The position numbers and the translations under genes are program-made. This document shows, piece after piece, positions 48,892-61,700 of a stretch of DNA of 64,000 nt. Within the stretch, counting starts at the first letter, position 1, and each line of letters starts with the position of its first letter. This stretch comes from Nymphaea colorata (lineage: Eukaryota; Streptophyta; Magnoliopsida; Nymphaeales; Nymphaeaceae). The notes below the pieces were generated by a model. It worked only from the letters and a program-made list of their open reading frames with translations, was not told where the DNA came from and did no database searches. The DNA lies in assembly GCF_008831285.2 (NCBI RefSeq), contig NC_045145.1, forward strand, positions 20,662,040 through 20,726,039, given 5' to 3'.

Positions 48892-50330
48892 GTTTAGAAC
48901 GCTACCCACATTATGAGATTCATTGAACCTGTTTCTATCAATTTGTGATTCATTTTCTGGTTGTGGGTAGCGATAATTGGACCAAAATAAACACTTATAA
49001 AGTCTTGGCTGCAATGTTTAATAATCTTGCTTGCGACAACGAAACTGAATATTCGTACTTACAACTAAATGACATTTAGAAGTTATTATATGCAAAACCT
49101 CGATTAATCTTTACAGATTCTACAAGTTGCTTACGCAATCTTCACTAGCTCGTTGCGTTCCTGGCTTTTATAAAGAGATCAAGTTCGGTACTAAGAATCA
49201 CAATCTTGCGTGTAGAAGCATTCTTTAATTTGTTGTCACTGTTGTATTTCGTTGAAATCAATTAATTAGTTTGTGTTGAATCACATTGGTCTGGAAGCAA
49301 GCTCTAAACCCGAAAAGCTAGGTTGGCGCATGGAAACAGGGAAGACAATTAATTTGTTTGTTGCTTTGAAATATCTAAAATTTCTTATGTTATTTGTCTA
49401 TTCATACCTTATAAATTATACTACATCCAAATTATAGCCTGACCTACCATGTCCTCCATCAGATTAATCTAGAGAAAAATAATAAGGAAATGATTTTTTA
49501 TGATACTGATATTTATGAGTAATCAGAGTGCATAGGTGTCTTAACTAATTTGCATGTATAGTTAATCAGGTTGCCTTTGTAGATGTCCAGCTTCCATGTC
49601 ACATATAATTTTTTAAAAGGTACTGAACTTAATTATTAAATGCAAGCGAATCACGTGTAAATCATGTGAAGTTATTTAATCAACATTGCATCGGCATGTA
49701 GTGTTTTCTTTTCTTTATATATGTACGTTGGACCGTCGGCCACAGTTTAATGTGGGGGGAGCACTTGCTGATGCTGTTCTGATCTTCCCTTTCTCCACCA
49801 TGAAACAGAATATATTCCTGCTCCAGCTGAAGTTGACTACTGCAGAAATTCGCTGGTTAGAGTTAAAATGGTGTACCACAAAGCCCTCATATGCTATGAG
49901 TGTAACAATCCTACCCATTTCTGGGCACTTTCGGATTTTTTTTTGGGTGTTACAATCCACCCCCTTAAGGCACATGCGTTCGTGCGTGTGAAACTTTAGT
50001 TTTGAGTGTCGAACCGGCTTTGATACCACTGAAATAACCCGACTCATTTATGGGCTTGGGTCCTTGGTTCGGCGGATCCCAACTCGCCTTCTACCAGTTT
50101 CAACTCGAACTCCAAAAAAGCTAAGAACCAGGACAACTATCTATTGAAAAACTCTCTTTATAAGTACTTGAAGATCTCTCACAATCTTCAATGCGAAACT
50201 AAATTTTTTTTAGGGCATTACACTGAGATTCAAAATTGAAACTGACTGCTTAATTGGAACTGGCTGCCTAATTGGAACTGGCTGCCTATCAACTCTTGTC
50301 GTGATTGTTGGAGCAACTCCCTCGGGAACA
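48889..50330. other. Intergenic region, no supported gene
   Basis: The 101- and 110-codon frames at 49686-50047 overlap on opposite strands and have no recognisable features. A small tandem of TAATTGGAACTGGCTGCC lies at about 50248-50287. Confidence 0.45.
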
Positions 50331-50435
50331 GTTGGTCATGTGATTAAAAATCTACTTATGTATCAGTTAGTCATGTGATTAAAAATCTACTTATGTATCA
50401 GTTGGTCATGTGATTAAAAATCTACATATGTATTC
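50331..50435. repeat. Three tandem copies of a 35-bp unit
   Basis: Units 50331-50365, 50366-50400 and 50401-50435 begin GTTGGTCATGTGATTAAAAA (GTTAG in the second) and differ at only a few positions. Confidence 0.9.
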
Positions 50436-50514
50436 CTTTTTAGTTTATTTCTAGCTTTGCCTAGACACCACAAAAAATATGGTACAAGTTGCCTTTAGAA
50501 AGCCAGGTGTTTGA

Positions 50515-50539
50515 ATATATATATATATATATATATATA
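50515..50539. repeat. TA microsatellite
   Basis: About 12 TA units, about 100 bp before dispersed repeat copy B. Confidence 0.95.
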
Positions 50540-50645
50540 GGTAGATCCCAGAATACTACATCTTAGACGAAAACCAGACACCAAAAAATCGATTGCTAAA
50601 ACATTTTTTTGTTTAATTTAACTTTATATATATGAACTTGAAGAT

Positions 50646-50808
50646 GTTTTGATGTGAATCGTATATTAAATTAGTCATTTTTTAAGTTTAAATGTTTCTA
50701 TAATAAAAAAGATGGCTCTTATGACATCACATTTTTAATAGTGAAAAATCAACGTTTACTCGAAAATAACTGGAACTAAGACAAACACATTGGAATGTTC
50801 ATATATTG
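50646..50808 (+). repeat. Dispersed repeat, copy B
   Basis: Same orientation and block order as 22330-22527 (TAAATTAGTCATTTTTT, GATGGCTCTTATGACAT, GAATGTTCATA). No inverted termini identified. Confidence 0.65.
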
Positions 50809-51157
50809 ATTAAAATGCCTTCTAATAAAAATTGAAGGTCTGGAACATACCAACTATCCTGTATATATATAGGTGGCTGTCAGACCCTTAAGTGCTTGAT
50901 TCCTATGTCTTTAATTTAGTTCGGTTGAATAGTTGAGAGAAAAGTAAATAAGTAAATATCATACGATGCAGTGCAAGGCGCTCAGAGAAAGCGTTGTATG
51001 TGGAGATTTTGGTAGAGACAATATGAAATAAATCTTATTATTATAGTACAAAATTACATAATTACATCATAAATTACCAATTAAGCACAGTGCTTATTTA
51101 ATTTGGTTTATCTTTTATATCTCGCTAAAAGAATCTCTTGGTTGGATCTGGACCTTT

Positions 51158-54100
51158 TCAAATTGTGACGCTGTTGGGGATGCCCCTTCCGGTGACCCCC
51201 GACTCGGAGCTTGGCGTCATGAGCTCATAAGGAAGCACGCCGGCGCCGCACCGGTTCCGAAGGTTCGGATCCGAATTCCGGTGCTGGATGACCCGTTCGA
51301 TCTTCTGGATCTCAGCCGCGAACTTGTAGTACGCCTCGATCATGTCCAGGTCCGCGCTCCACGTCGACTGGTGCGGCCGCTGGCCCAGGTACTCCTCGTC
51401 CGGCGAGTGCGTCGACAACGTGTCGACGACCGCCATGAACTTGGTCGCCTGGAGCACGCTGGGAATCGACGTCAGGAAGTAGTTCTCCGGCGACTGGACG
51501 AAGTTCCGGTACTCCGGGTCCACTTCCCTCGGCACGAGCCGCCTCATCAGCGGCGGCCGGTTGGGGACGTATCCATTGTATGGGTACTGGCCGAAGTTGA
51601 GGGCGGCGTGCTGGGCTGAGGCGAGCCAGATGAGGATGGTGAGGATAGAGGCAAGGTCCGCCGGGGTGTTCAGCGTCGGCCACCATTTCTCGCGCCGCTT
51701 GTCACGGTGGCCAACGTGCACGGACTCGGCGTACCATGACTGGAGCTCGGCGTCCGACTGGACGGTGGCCGCGTCCGGGTAGTAGTAGGACACGTACTCG
51801 TTGACCCATGTCTCAATGGCGGACCAGATGAGCAGCCCGTCTGCTGCGTATGGGTAGTCCTCGATCAACAGCCTAAGCCCATGTGGTTGGCTTGGATCCT
51901 CGACGGCCATGCCCCTGCAGCAACGATCAAGCAAATCAGTCTAAAATTTGCCTCCTTTAAACCATGAAGCAAACACGCAGAATTACATGATAGAGAGGCA
52001 AAAGCTGCTGCTGCTGACCTTCTCAAAAGATCTGCGGGCAGACCCTCTTGATCAAAGCGCCAAGCCTTGTCGTAGGCCATGGCGCTGATCTCCATACCGT
52101 AGGGACCCGGCGTGAAGCAGGACTCGATGACTCCTCCGGCGTTGATGAGGATCTGCCGGGCCATTGCGTTGATCTCGAGCGTGTACCTCATGTGGGGATG
52201 CAACAGCTTCATTATGGGATGCATGGCGCTAAGCTGCCTGTGTGCTGCCAGTATGAACGGCTCAACGCAGGCGTGAGTCCGAAGCCTGCATTTCATCAAA
52301 CAGTTGGCGACGGTAAGTTAACGCGACCAATGACAGCCAATTCTCCTCTCAAGAACAAAAAATAAAAGCAAAGCATGGACTTACCAGTGGTTAACAAGTT
52401 GGTGAGCGCCGGCATCGTTGGAGCAGACATGGGCCTTAGCCAATTGCCACAGCCAGTGACTGGTGGCGTCGCTCGCCGGGGTCAGCACTCGCTTCGAGCT
52501 GGAACCGGACAGCGTCGGCGGAAGGCTCAGCTCGATGGCAATGGGTTTCAAGGTGCCCAAGGGCGTGAGGAAGAAGAGAGTGCGAGTGGCGTAGGCTTTC
52601 CGGCCATCCTGGCTGTTGATCCGGTCCAGAAACGGCATGTAAATGTCGTGGTAGTCCAGCATGAAGAGTTTGTTTTCTTGGAGAGCCTGTTGCACCGACA
52701 TGCCGTCGAGCTGACCGATGACGTGCTCCTCTCTAATGGCGGATTCAGGGGGGCCATACACTTCCGGATCAAGCTTGCTAACGGGAGGAAACACCTGAAC
52801 ATCGGAGGCAGTGCTCGTAAATTAGAATGGCGCTGACCTAAATCTTCCGCCGTCAAAAAGAGACCATATACATATTGTAACCACGGCGTGCCTTCTCCGT
52901 GTCTACGAGAGAGAGGGAGAGATTTTTAACAGCCAATTGCTTGCGAAGTTACTGGGAACATGTTGTTCCGCACCTTTTAAGGCACGTTTGCTCACACTTT
53001 TCGAAAAGTTGAGGTCCCATGTGTAATTGATTCAACTTCCCCACTCATTGATGTGACACTCAAATTGGCAATTATATATAATGTTGACAATGACTTGGCT
53101 TTGCAATTCAATCATTTAATTAAAAATGATAAATGGTTAAGAGAAAAAGAAAATGATGATCAAAATATCATTTTATGTGTTTTATTTTCTTTTAAGTATC
53201 TATTTACTGTAGATGAACAACCTTAGTTAGTCATTTTATTTATCTACCTAATCTTAGTTAGATGATTAGATGATTAAGTATGCCAACCATGAGTCATCAT
53301 CAACTTTATATATATATCTAAGGAAAAGAGGTAGAGAGAGAGCCCTTACATTCAGTTTTTCGATACCCACGGGGTTGACGCCGGCTAAGGTCTGACGGGC
53401 GAATTCGTCGTCTCGTAGCCATGCATATTTATCAACTGTCGCAATTTAAAACGAACATTAATGCATTATCAATGATAAGACAACCATTTAAAAAAAATCC
53501 AAGCGTTGGTTGCTTGAGGGAAGGGCGCCATTAAAGACACGGAATGAAGCCGCTGCCCACCAGTGGGGCTGGAATCTTCACGGAATTAATTCTAAAAGAT
53601 GAAGGACGGGAACCGTGCTCACCGGAAAGAATACTGGGAGTGTCATATCTCAGGTGGCCCAGGCTCGATTCTTCGATCTTCTTCACAGGCTTGGGCAGAG
53701 GCAGCTTCTTCCATATCTCATCGTGGAGCCCAAACTTGCGGACCAGGCTCTCGCGGTAGAGCCCTTCTATCTCGAGGAAGCCCTTGAAGTCATGGTTGTC
53801 CTTCGAGATGGAGGCCTTGAGTGAAGGTATCAGGTTGTGCAGCACCCCCCTGCGCCTCCACTCCTTAATCATCTCCTGCTTCATCTCCTCGAAAGCTTCA
53901 TCCCGCGGCACGTACATTGGATTGGGCTTCTCGATCCTGCTCTCACATGATATATCTGTTGTAGTTCAGACAGGGGAAGAAGAAAGGAACAGATTAGACG
54001 GTCTGATTAACTTAACCATCATAATTTTCATACATTTCTATGGTTCATGGAAGTAAATATGCTTGCATTTTCTTTAATTTTCATGCATGTTTACTGATTG

Positions 54101-56579
54101 GGGTCAAAAGATATACTTAGAAAGAGTTTTATCACTGCTCCTAAGAAGCTTCGGGCCAGGGTTCCCTTTCCAACTTGTGCCATAGGAAGGATTTTTCTTT
54201 TGGTAAAAATGGCTAAAGTAGGAGGACACCGAACCCCACTATCGGAAAGTTGTGTGGTTTAGTTTCATGCCTCTTACATCCTATGTCATGTCAACCAAGT
54301 GGGAAATAATATATTTGGAAATTCCATCTTCTTTGTTAAAGTTCCAAATGAAGCCAATAGTAATTTTTGAGGAAAAGAAAAAAGCTTAGTTGGGTTGTTG
54401 CAAAAAGAACTGCCAGCTTCAGATTTGAATATAATATCAACGTTGGGATCCGAAAAAATCTTATTTACAGCCATCACCGGCAAAGATATTTCCTTGTTTA
54501 CTTCATCATCCGAGAAACAGAAGATGGCTCGATGATCACCTTATGGTCGAAACCTGACTCAGTAAAACAAAGATCTATACCCCACAATATTTTAAAATTT
54601 GGTTTTGAAGAGTCTTAGTTATCGAGCACAAGGCAAGGCCGTTTTCAATTTTCCAAACATCAGAGTAAAGATGGGGATCCGAAAGAGAAGTCCAAAAAAC
54701 TCATTAAAGAAAAGAAAGCTGGGCCCATAAGTGAACCAAATATCGCTGTCATCTTCCTCACATAAACTTTTAAAAAAGGAAATTTAAAACCTGACCAGTA
54801 TCATAGCGACCCAAAACTAATATTATAGTTCTTAAAATAAGGAGGAATTGAGCGCATGCACAATAAATATAGCTACATAGTCGACTAAAGTATTCAATCC
54901 GTGTGGAATAAGCTTTCCCGCAGCCATCATTTTCTCCTTCCAAGAAGCACGAAACACAAGAACACGGGATAAGAAAGAAAAACGGAGAAGATAACTGGAA
55001 AAAGAAAGAAACAGATAGGGCATGATACCGACCGGAATCCGTGGGGGGCCTGCCGGTACGGCACCTCCTCGGGTATGGAATCTCCTCCCCTCCCAGCGTT
55101 GGCCTCTGCATGTTTCTACCTTGATCCGGGTTCCCCAGATCGTTGTAGACGTCGAAGTCGAATATCCGATCGGTGAGCTTCCGGGTCCCTGACCCGTCTC
55201 CCCTGATCTCCTTCAACTCCTTCTCCCTCAGGTACTTCAGACCTTCTGGAGTCTCCGACGGCAGATAAGCCTGTCCCCACAAAACAATCGTCAGTCGTCA
55301 TCACAGATCACTAGCAGAATCCGCATGCATCATGTGGATGTACCATGGGTATGGAAGAAAGGCATTCTTTTTTTGTTCTTTTTGTTATCATATTCTTAAT
55401 GGACTACTGTTCAGGACGTAGCTGTGCTTCAATCTAGATCAGCTTCGCCACCATTCATTATTCATAAACCTTTAAGATGAAAGGCTTTTAAATTCATCTA
55501 ACAAGTTCATTCAACTTGTAGAATAAATTGGTAGTTGCAGAAAATTAGTACTCTTCGTACTTCAATGTTGCCGTCGTAATAGGCTTAATGGTAGGGACTG
55601 AAAAATTCTGGAATTGCTTGGATTTGAAGCTGGGCAGCTTCAATTTGAAATAAGTAGAAATGCTCTTTCTGGGAGGCAGATGAAAGACTTTATGCTGGTT
55701 GTTCTAGACAGGGACATGTGTAGTGTTTTACAGATGTCAGAAATAGCAGGACAAGACTCTAGAATCCATGACATGGCACCTGTGGTCTTATGTGGAGAGA
55801 GGGTGAGAGGGAGAAAGACTTTTTTAGTGTTTTTTTACCTTGTTGGTGAAAAAAATTCTCTTCTCCTGATGAACAGTGGTGGACTGAACCCAGGAGTTGC
55901 ATGTGAAATAGACAGGTCCGCCGATGAACCCTTCGAGCACTATGCTCTCCAAGAAGAACTCCCTCTGGTGCTGGTTCATCACCGTGATGGCCCCCGGCGT
56001 TCCGAAGTCCGACGTCACCTCGAATTCCGCCGTGTACTCCACTTTCTCGGCGTTGACGTTCGACTTCTTGAGCCAGTGCTTCAGCGCGCCCTCGTTGCTC
56101 CTCTTCGCCGACCTGGTATCTACTCGTCGCCACCACAAAAACAAAATCAAACGCATTAAAAATTCGCTCACACTTGAACCAATTAGCCGAAAAGGATCAA
56201 TGCGGAATCGTCGCGTACTCTGGTCGATTTCGGTACTGACGATCTGGAGGAGAACGTTCTTCCCCAACCGATCGTAGAGGGCGTCGATATGCTTCCCAAT
56301 GATGTCCTTGAGGTCCTCCTTGTTCTTTTTCCTGATGGTGACGATGGCCCTCACTTTGAACTTGACGGCCTTCTCCGCCACCGCGGCCGTCTGCACTCTG
56401 TCGCTCACCACCGCCATGGTCGGCCGCAGGCATTTCCTCGTGCGGGCCGCCGGAAGGGGAGAGCCGGTCCCCAGTCCGAAGGAGACCATCCTCCTCTCTA
56501 CGATGGAAACCGGAGGGGCACCCACCAAAAATGAGGGCCGCTTCGTGACTTGGCCATCCATTTTCACGATGGCAGCCAT
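51158..56579 (-). CDS. LOX3: Plastid type-2 13-lipoxygenase (LOX3/LOX4-like), 905 aa, 8 coding exons
   Basis: Non-haem iron dioxygenase that makes 13-hydroperoxides of linolenic/linoleic acid in plastids, the entry step to jasmonate and other oxylipins. Coding exons: 56579-56219, 56119-55839, 55270-55029, 53936-53623, 53435-53350, 52794-52385, 52285-52019, 51914-51158; phases agree and sum to 2718 nt. The first ~75 residues are Ser/Arg/Val-rich and low in acidic residues, a likely transit peptide. A PLAT/LH2 domain follows (about 80-235), then the catalytic domain. Iron ligands are visible: His559, His564, His756, Asn760 and the C-terminal Ile905. Ala607 at the Coffa site predicts S-stereochemistry; Cys621-Phe622 at the regiospecificity site fits 13-LOX. 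Arg-containing PNRPPLMRR follows His756. The GVIESCF and [10 protein letters not shown] segments resemble LOX3/LOX4. Length matches (family about 910-925). Exon 1/2 and exon 3/4 borders have alternatives, noted in the findings. Confidence 0.95.
53110..53285 (+). repeat. Dispersed repeat in LOX intron 5, copy 1
   Basis: Matches the reverse complement of 61960-62165 over GTTAAGAGAAAAA, a TTT.TTTTC.TTTTAA block, and CTATTTACT.TAGATG.AC. It lies within the intron between exons ending at 53350 and starting at 52794. Probably a MITE; both copies are followed by short TA runs. Confidence 0.55.
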
Positions 56580-56743
56580 TCTTCCACTCTCTCCTCCAAT
56601 GGAGTTCCTGCTTTCCTAGTGATGGAAGCAAAGAATTTCTGTTTTCCTAGTGATCGAAGCAAACAAGAAGAAGAAGAGGAGGAGGAGGAGAGAAGGCGGG
56701 AAGCTGTAGGATCACCTGGATGGCCGATCATCCGTTGTGCTCG

Positions 56744-56751
56744 TATTTATA
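56744..56751 (-). promoter_or_regulatory. TATA box of the LOX gene
   Basis: TATAAATA on the minus strand about 165 bp before the start codon, leaving room for a GA/CT-rich leader (56660-56710). Good sequence and spacing for a plant core promoter. Confidence 0.65.
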
Positions 56752-56938
56752 AACGCGCGAGCTCGCAAAAAGTAAGAGGAGGTCCTCCCACCGGCCATGA
56801 CACACGGTAAAGAGAGAGTGTGTGTGAGGGAAAGAGTTTGACCTAACACACGGAGCCAATTCTGCGGCGGTCAGCCATCAGCGTTGCGCTGTCGCCTACC
56901 ATACCGAGTAGCAAGCCTCCCATGTGTCCATCGCGTCT

Positions 56939-56944
56939 CACGTG
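56939..56944 (-). promoter_or_regulatory. G-box (CACGTG) upstream of LOX
   Basis: A palindromic CACGTG about 190 bp upstream of the TATA box and 360 bp before the ATG. MYC2-type bHLH factors activate jasmonate-biosynthesis genes through G-boxes, so feedback induction by jasmonate is plausible; this is inference. Confidence 0.4.
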
Positions 56945-56952
56945 TCTCCGAA

Positions 56953-58264
56953 CCCCTTGTTTGTCAGCTCAATCCCAAGCAAAAAACTTCAAGGACCCTT
57001 TTTGTCATTTTCGTTAATCAACTTCTTTATCAGTTAAAAAAAATATATAAAGAATATTTTTTTTCAAAATATAAATTAAGTGTGAACATTAATTTAAGAT
57101 ACCCAATTAAAATTAATTAGCCATTAGATCATGACTCGATTCAAGCTTATGATTTTGACAACAAGAGATCTCAGAGCGAAAAAACTTTTTCGATCTGTTC
57201 AAAGCAAATTTATGATTTCGAAAATTATATGTTATTGTGCTTGAATGTCCACGTTGTAAAAATGCCAACTTGGTCACTTTTTCTAATGGGACGATGACAA
57301 TTTTAAATCTTAAAAAGAAGCTGCGAGGTCCCCAGATGAAAAGTCGGGAGTGCTCGTGGTCGCCATTGCAACAGTGACCTTAAATCCGAGGAACCTTCTC
57401 TCGAGCAAACACGTTTTACTTAATTATTTTGTTTGAGACGCATCGTCCCCCGTAACTTTTCATCACCGGACCAGCGCGTTCAACTCTTCTGGCGAACGAG
57501 ATTGAATAGTTTTAGAGTTCCGGCGAAGAAGGGAATGCCGAGGCTCTCGGCTTTCTCCTTGTCTTCAGGGTCGAGGACAGCGTTCGCTTGCATATTATAT
57601 GCGCTACTAGTTCGTAAGATTTCATTCACAGGCGTACATCTCTACTTTGACTGCGAATCACGAAAGGAACAATTGGGACATGGCATGGTTAGCATGCACC
57701 TCTTGAGTTTGGAGTCTGAACCTCCGAAGAGTTAAACTCGCTGATGGTCTTTCCGAGAAGCAAAACTGGACATGAATCTTGATGGATCATGTTTTCAACT
57801 TTGTCATTTTGTTACTTGGTGCCAATCTCATTTTGAGAATTTTCTGTGCATGAGGCGATGAACCAATTGTTGGTTGAAAACCTCATCTTCTCAAAGGAAG
57901 AAAACAAACTTAAAATACAACAGAGGTACATTGGCCTTCGAATTCTTTCCATTTAACCACATATTTTGTACAGCTAAAAAGTATAATCAAACTTGAGAAT
58001 GTTTTCTTTGCAGCTTCAAAGGCTGAGGGTCTTCTTGTGACACTTTTGTTTTAAATGGCATTTTCTTGTATTTTAGCATATGAAAATCGGTGAGCAGTCT
58101 ATAATCTTTAAACGAAAATTCAGATGAAGTTCAGGCCGTAATTGTGGCAAATTTTTCGTCTCGTCCGAGACCTCCTCAACTTTCCGACTGCTGACTGTAA
58201 AGTTGGGTGAAAATGAGACATGATTGACTGGGTGTCATGCGATTCATACAGTTCACCATGTTTG
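56953..58264. other. Distal LOX promoter and intergenic DNA
   Basis: No supported gene. The 100-codon frame at 57433-57735 has Arg/Ser-rich composition and no known motif. Confidence 0.45.
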
Positions 58265-58272
58265 ATCGAGCT

Positions 58273-58467
58273 CATGGGCGGAACGAGTATTTTTTTTTTT
58301 GGGCGGGTCAAACAGTTCAATGAACTTATCTGAGTAGGGCCAAACTAAACCTGAATCTAAAAAATACATCAGACAACTAATTTATTTTAATTTTTTTAAT
58401 GTATAGTTTTTTTTCAATTAGCCAGGGTAGGCCACGGCCTAGGTGGGCCCCCTTGGATCTGCCCCTT
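58273..58467. mobile_element. Tip100-like hAT relic with near-perfect target duplication
   Basis: Begins CATGGGCGGAACGAG and ends GGATCTGCCCCTT, degenerate Tip100-type ends. Flanked by ATCGAGCT (58265-58272) and ATCGAGCG (58468-58475), matching at 7 of 8 positions. The interior has GTAGGCCACGGCCTAGGTGG near the right end, like other copies. Confidence 0.65.
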
Positions 58468-58545
58468 ATCGAGCGAGATTAGTGACAAAAGTCTTACGGA
58501 TTGCTCTATTCATGTAACTTTGAGGGCGCTTTGGCAGACAATTCA

Positions 58546-58700
58546 GGGGCTGTTTGGCGGTTGGAACACTCTGTGAGTGTGTTCCACTAAAACTTGATGT
58601 CCACGAATCTGTCCCAGATTCTAGGTAGGTTGTAGTGTTCTATTTGTGACACATTGATAATATATACAATAGTAATTTGATCTAACATATTGGCTGATTT
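58546..58700. mobile_element. Fragment of the Tourist-like MITE family
   Basis: GGGGCTGTTTGGCGGTTGGA followed by ACGAATCTGTCCCAGATTCT resembles the left half of the 48645 and 10442 elements. The right terminus and target duplication were not found. Confidence 0.35.
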
Positions 58701-61700
58701 GTTGAAAAGCAGTAACGTCTTGTTTGAATGCGTGACATTTTACTGTAAATGGGGGACTTTAATCCAACTTTTATAAGAAATTTCAACAAGAAACAAACAT
58801 AAAAATTAGTGCACCAGGATCTTTTGATCTATTATGAAACTTTAGTACTGGGAATAAAGTTCCACTTAAAAGGATGAAAAATTTAAATTTTAAGCATGGG
58901 TAAAATTTTTTTGCCATTGTTTTTCACTTTTCAGCACTCCTTGTATATGAAGATGTGCATAATAAAAAACTTCCATACAAAAACAAACATGGAACTAAAA
59001 TGCCTAAAAGAAGTTTTATATCATCATAAAAGGATGGTGTAAGCTTTTGTTCCACTTAAAAGCCAGCCAATATTAAATACCGGGCATTCTAATGCCCGAG
59101 CATTTAATACCATGTATTCAAACTTGGCCTAAGTTTAAATTTTGCGGTTACATTGTTTAAGCCTTTTCATATATTGATTTAATGAATGTGTAGTCGGGAC
59201 TCAACTCTCTTCGTAAAATACTCTATATACCCAAAAGAAGAAGAACATGCTAAAGTTCCAAAAAAAAAAGAAAAAGAAAAGATCTTTCATCCATTCTTGA
59301 TTATTTAGATAGTGTAAAACTAATAGTCTTGCTAATTATATACATTCTCATATAAAGCAGTGAACCTATTTATATAAACAGTCCACTTAGAAGTGGTAGA
59401 AGATCTGTATCTACTGATATGTTGGTTTTGATTTTGAGGATTAGAATATGTGATTATTCTGCCGAAATGTAAGCATTCTCATTAATTGATGTAATCCGAC
59501 TCTTGGTAGTTGGTCATGCTCAGTTTCAAACAAACTTTTGCATTGTCAACTCCTTATATTCGAGGAGTGGGGAAGGGGACTGCTAATATGTAAGTTGAAC
59601 CATAACGGAACATTACTTAAAAGCACCGAAGACCTGTCTTAGGGACATGAAAGAAAAAAGAAAAGTTTCCGCCTTCCTGAGTAATAATATTTCCTCTTAC
59701 TTGGAATCCAAGAATAGGAAAACACATTATCTCTCAAATACGAATAAAGAGGCAGAACATAGGCCCATGACATTCAGTAGGTCTAGGGCATTCCTGCACA
59801 ACCTATACGACAATAATAATAACAAGACATTAACTAAATGTACCTACCCAGCGGACTCAAGTAACATTTTGTATATATATATATATATATATATATATTT
59901 GACTTTACAACTCGGACGCCATGTCGGCAGCGTTGATCTCACTTGACTTGGCTTTTAGAGGGACACTTCAATTATACTTTCTGACGCAAAAAATAAATCC
60001 TTCGGACCAAAATGTTAACAGCAACTTATATGTATATAATCATAAAGCCAATCATATTTGAGTGTGTATGTGTGTGCATGTGCACGAATTCCTCCTCTCA
60101 CCTACAATTTGGTCGGTTTGAATGCTATATAGCTAAAGTGCTTTCTTTTTGGTAATCTAACCTTGTAAGATGATCTTAAAAATTGGCTGATGCAAAATGT
60201 ACATTATGTATATTGTTTTTTGGGTTTTTAATAGGTGTTTTTAGAAGAACAAACAATCAATGGCTGCCACAGTATATTTACATTTTGAAAGTAGGAAAAT
60301 CCACACAAGAAAAAACAACAACAACTTGATTCAAAACATGTTTTATATGAAAATAATTTCTATAATTATATTAGGATCGCTAAAATTTAAAATGAATCTT
60401 CACTAAAACCTTTATAAAGTATAACGACATCCAAAATCAAGTTAATGTCAATCTAGTAACTATCTTTTTGCAACAAATTTTAAATTTCAACCGTCCGACA
60501 TACGACAATACTCGACTCATCTATAAAATAATATATATACAGAAATTTGGTTCTGAAGCGATAGAAAGTACTTAAAAGTTATTTTTAAGCAAAACTGAAT
60601 AAAAAACATTATAATTAACTAAAAATGAAAAACTTCTGCTTTAAAATTTTTAAAAATGTCAAGAAATTGATATATGATATCGAGCTCTGAATTTAATCAG
60701 TATCCCTAAGTTTGATTTGAAAGCCCATTCTAGTAAGTCCAACACAAACACGGATAAGCGTCCACTTGTAGGAGAATCCGGCACGCGTCAAACGTATAAA
60801 CAAACATATCCTCTAGAGGTATGCTCCTCAATAAAATTTAACAAAGGCATCATTCTGGCCGACATGCGGGAGGACAACCAAGTGTCGATCAATTCAAAAC
60901 GTCCGAAAAAATTATTCAAGTTTGCATATCCAAGAGACAAGCCGGGTAGCCAGCCCACGGTTTAGGCGCACTGGTGAAACCACATATAAGCTAGTGTTGG
61001 CAGTTGCCCTCACTAAACCCACAAAATATCTTATTTTTATATTCATATTTTATATTTAACGATAAATATTCTTGAATGAGTGCCCATCCCACCAAAATTT
61101 TTAGCTCCGCCACTGCCAATGTCTGTAAGGTTGCGAAACAAGTGGAAACTGGGTGGGCCTCGCGGCCTAAGCCTAGCCATTAATACCTCACAGGTCCACA
61201 TGCCTGATCATATTCACTGGGCTCAGTCGGTTCCAGCAACTGGGTTAGGTATTAAATTGGGGCGTTGGGTAAGGGGGTAGAGACCCACAAGTGGGTCCAA
61301 GCTCTAGTGCTGCAAAGGTGATGGGCGAGGGACCCATGAGATCCAAGTCGGCTGGTACTGTTTGTTTTTCTCGGTCAATTTATCTGATTTTTATCCCCAA
61401 AAAACGCCATAATGCGTTTTAAAAGCATCATAATAATTAATGCGGATATTAAATCTGTACGATATTTTGAAAGCCGGTCGTGTGCTGGTTAGGAGATGCC
61501 ACAGATAAAGGCAAGGTTTACGGTTCGGTCGACGCCAGAATGAGGACTTGGTTCGGACACGCAAGGTCCTTGTACCTCCGCCGACATTTATAAGCAAAGT
61601 AAATTTTCACCGTGCCTTCGTTTTCATCATTGATGGACTCTTCTCAGTCATTTATAGCCTTATTCAAAGCCCATCACGAACATAAATACAAAATTCTTTG

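Noticed and set aside
51281..51686. Frames of 112 and 124 codons in the LOX last exon
   Set aside because: Out-of-frame and antisense shadows of the GC-rich catalytic exon.
55614..56159. 181-codon plus-strand frame over LOX exon 2
   Set aside because: Antisense to the PLAT-domain exon and running into an intron; no independent support.
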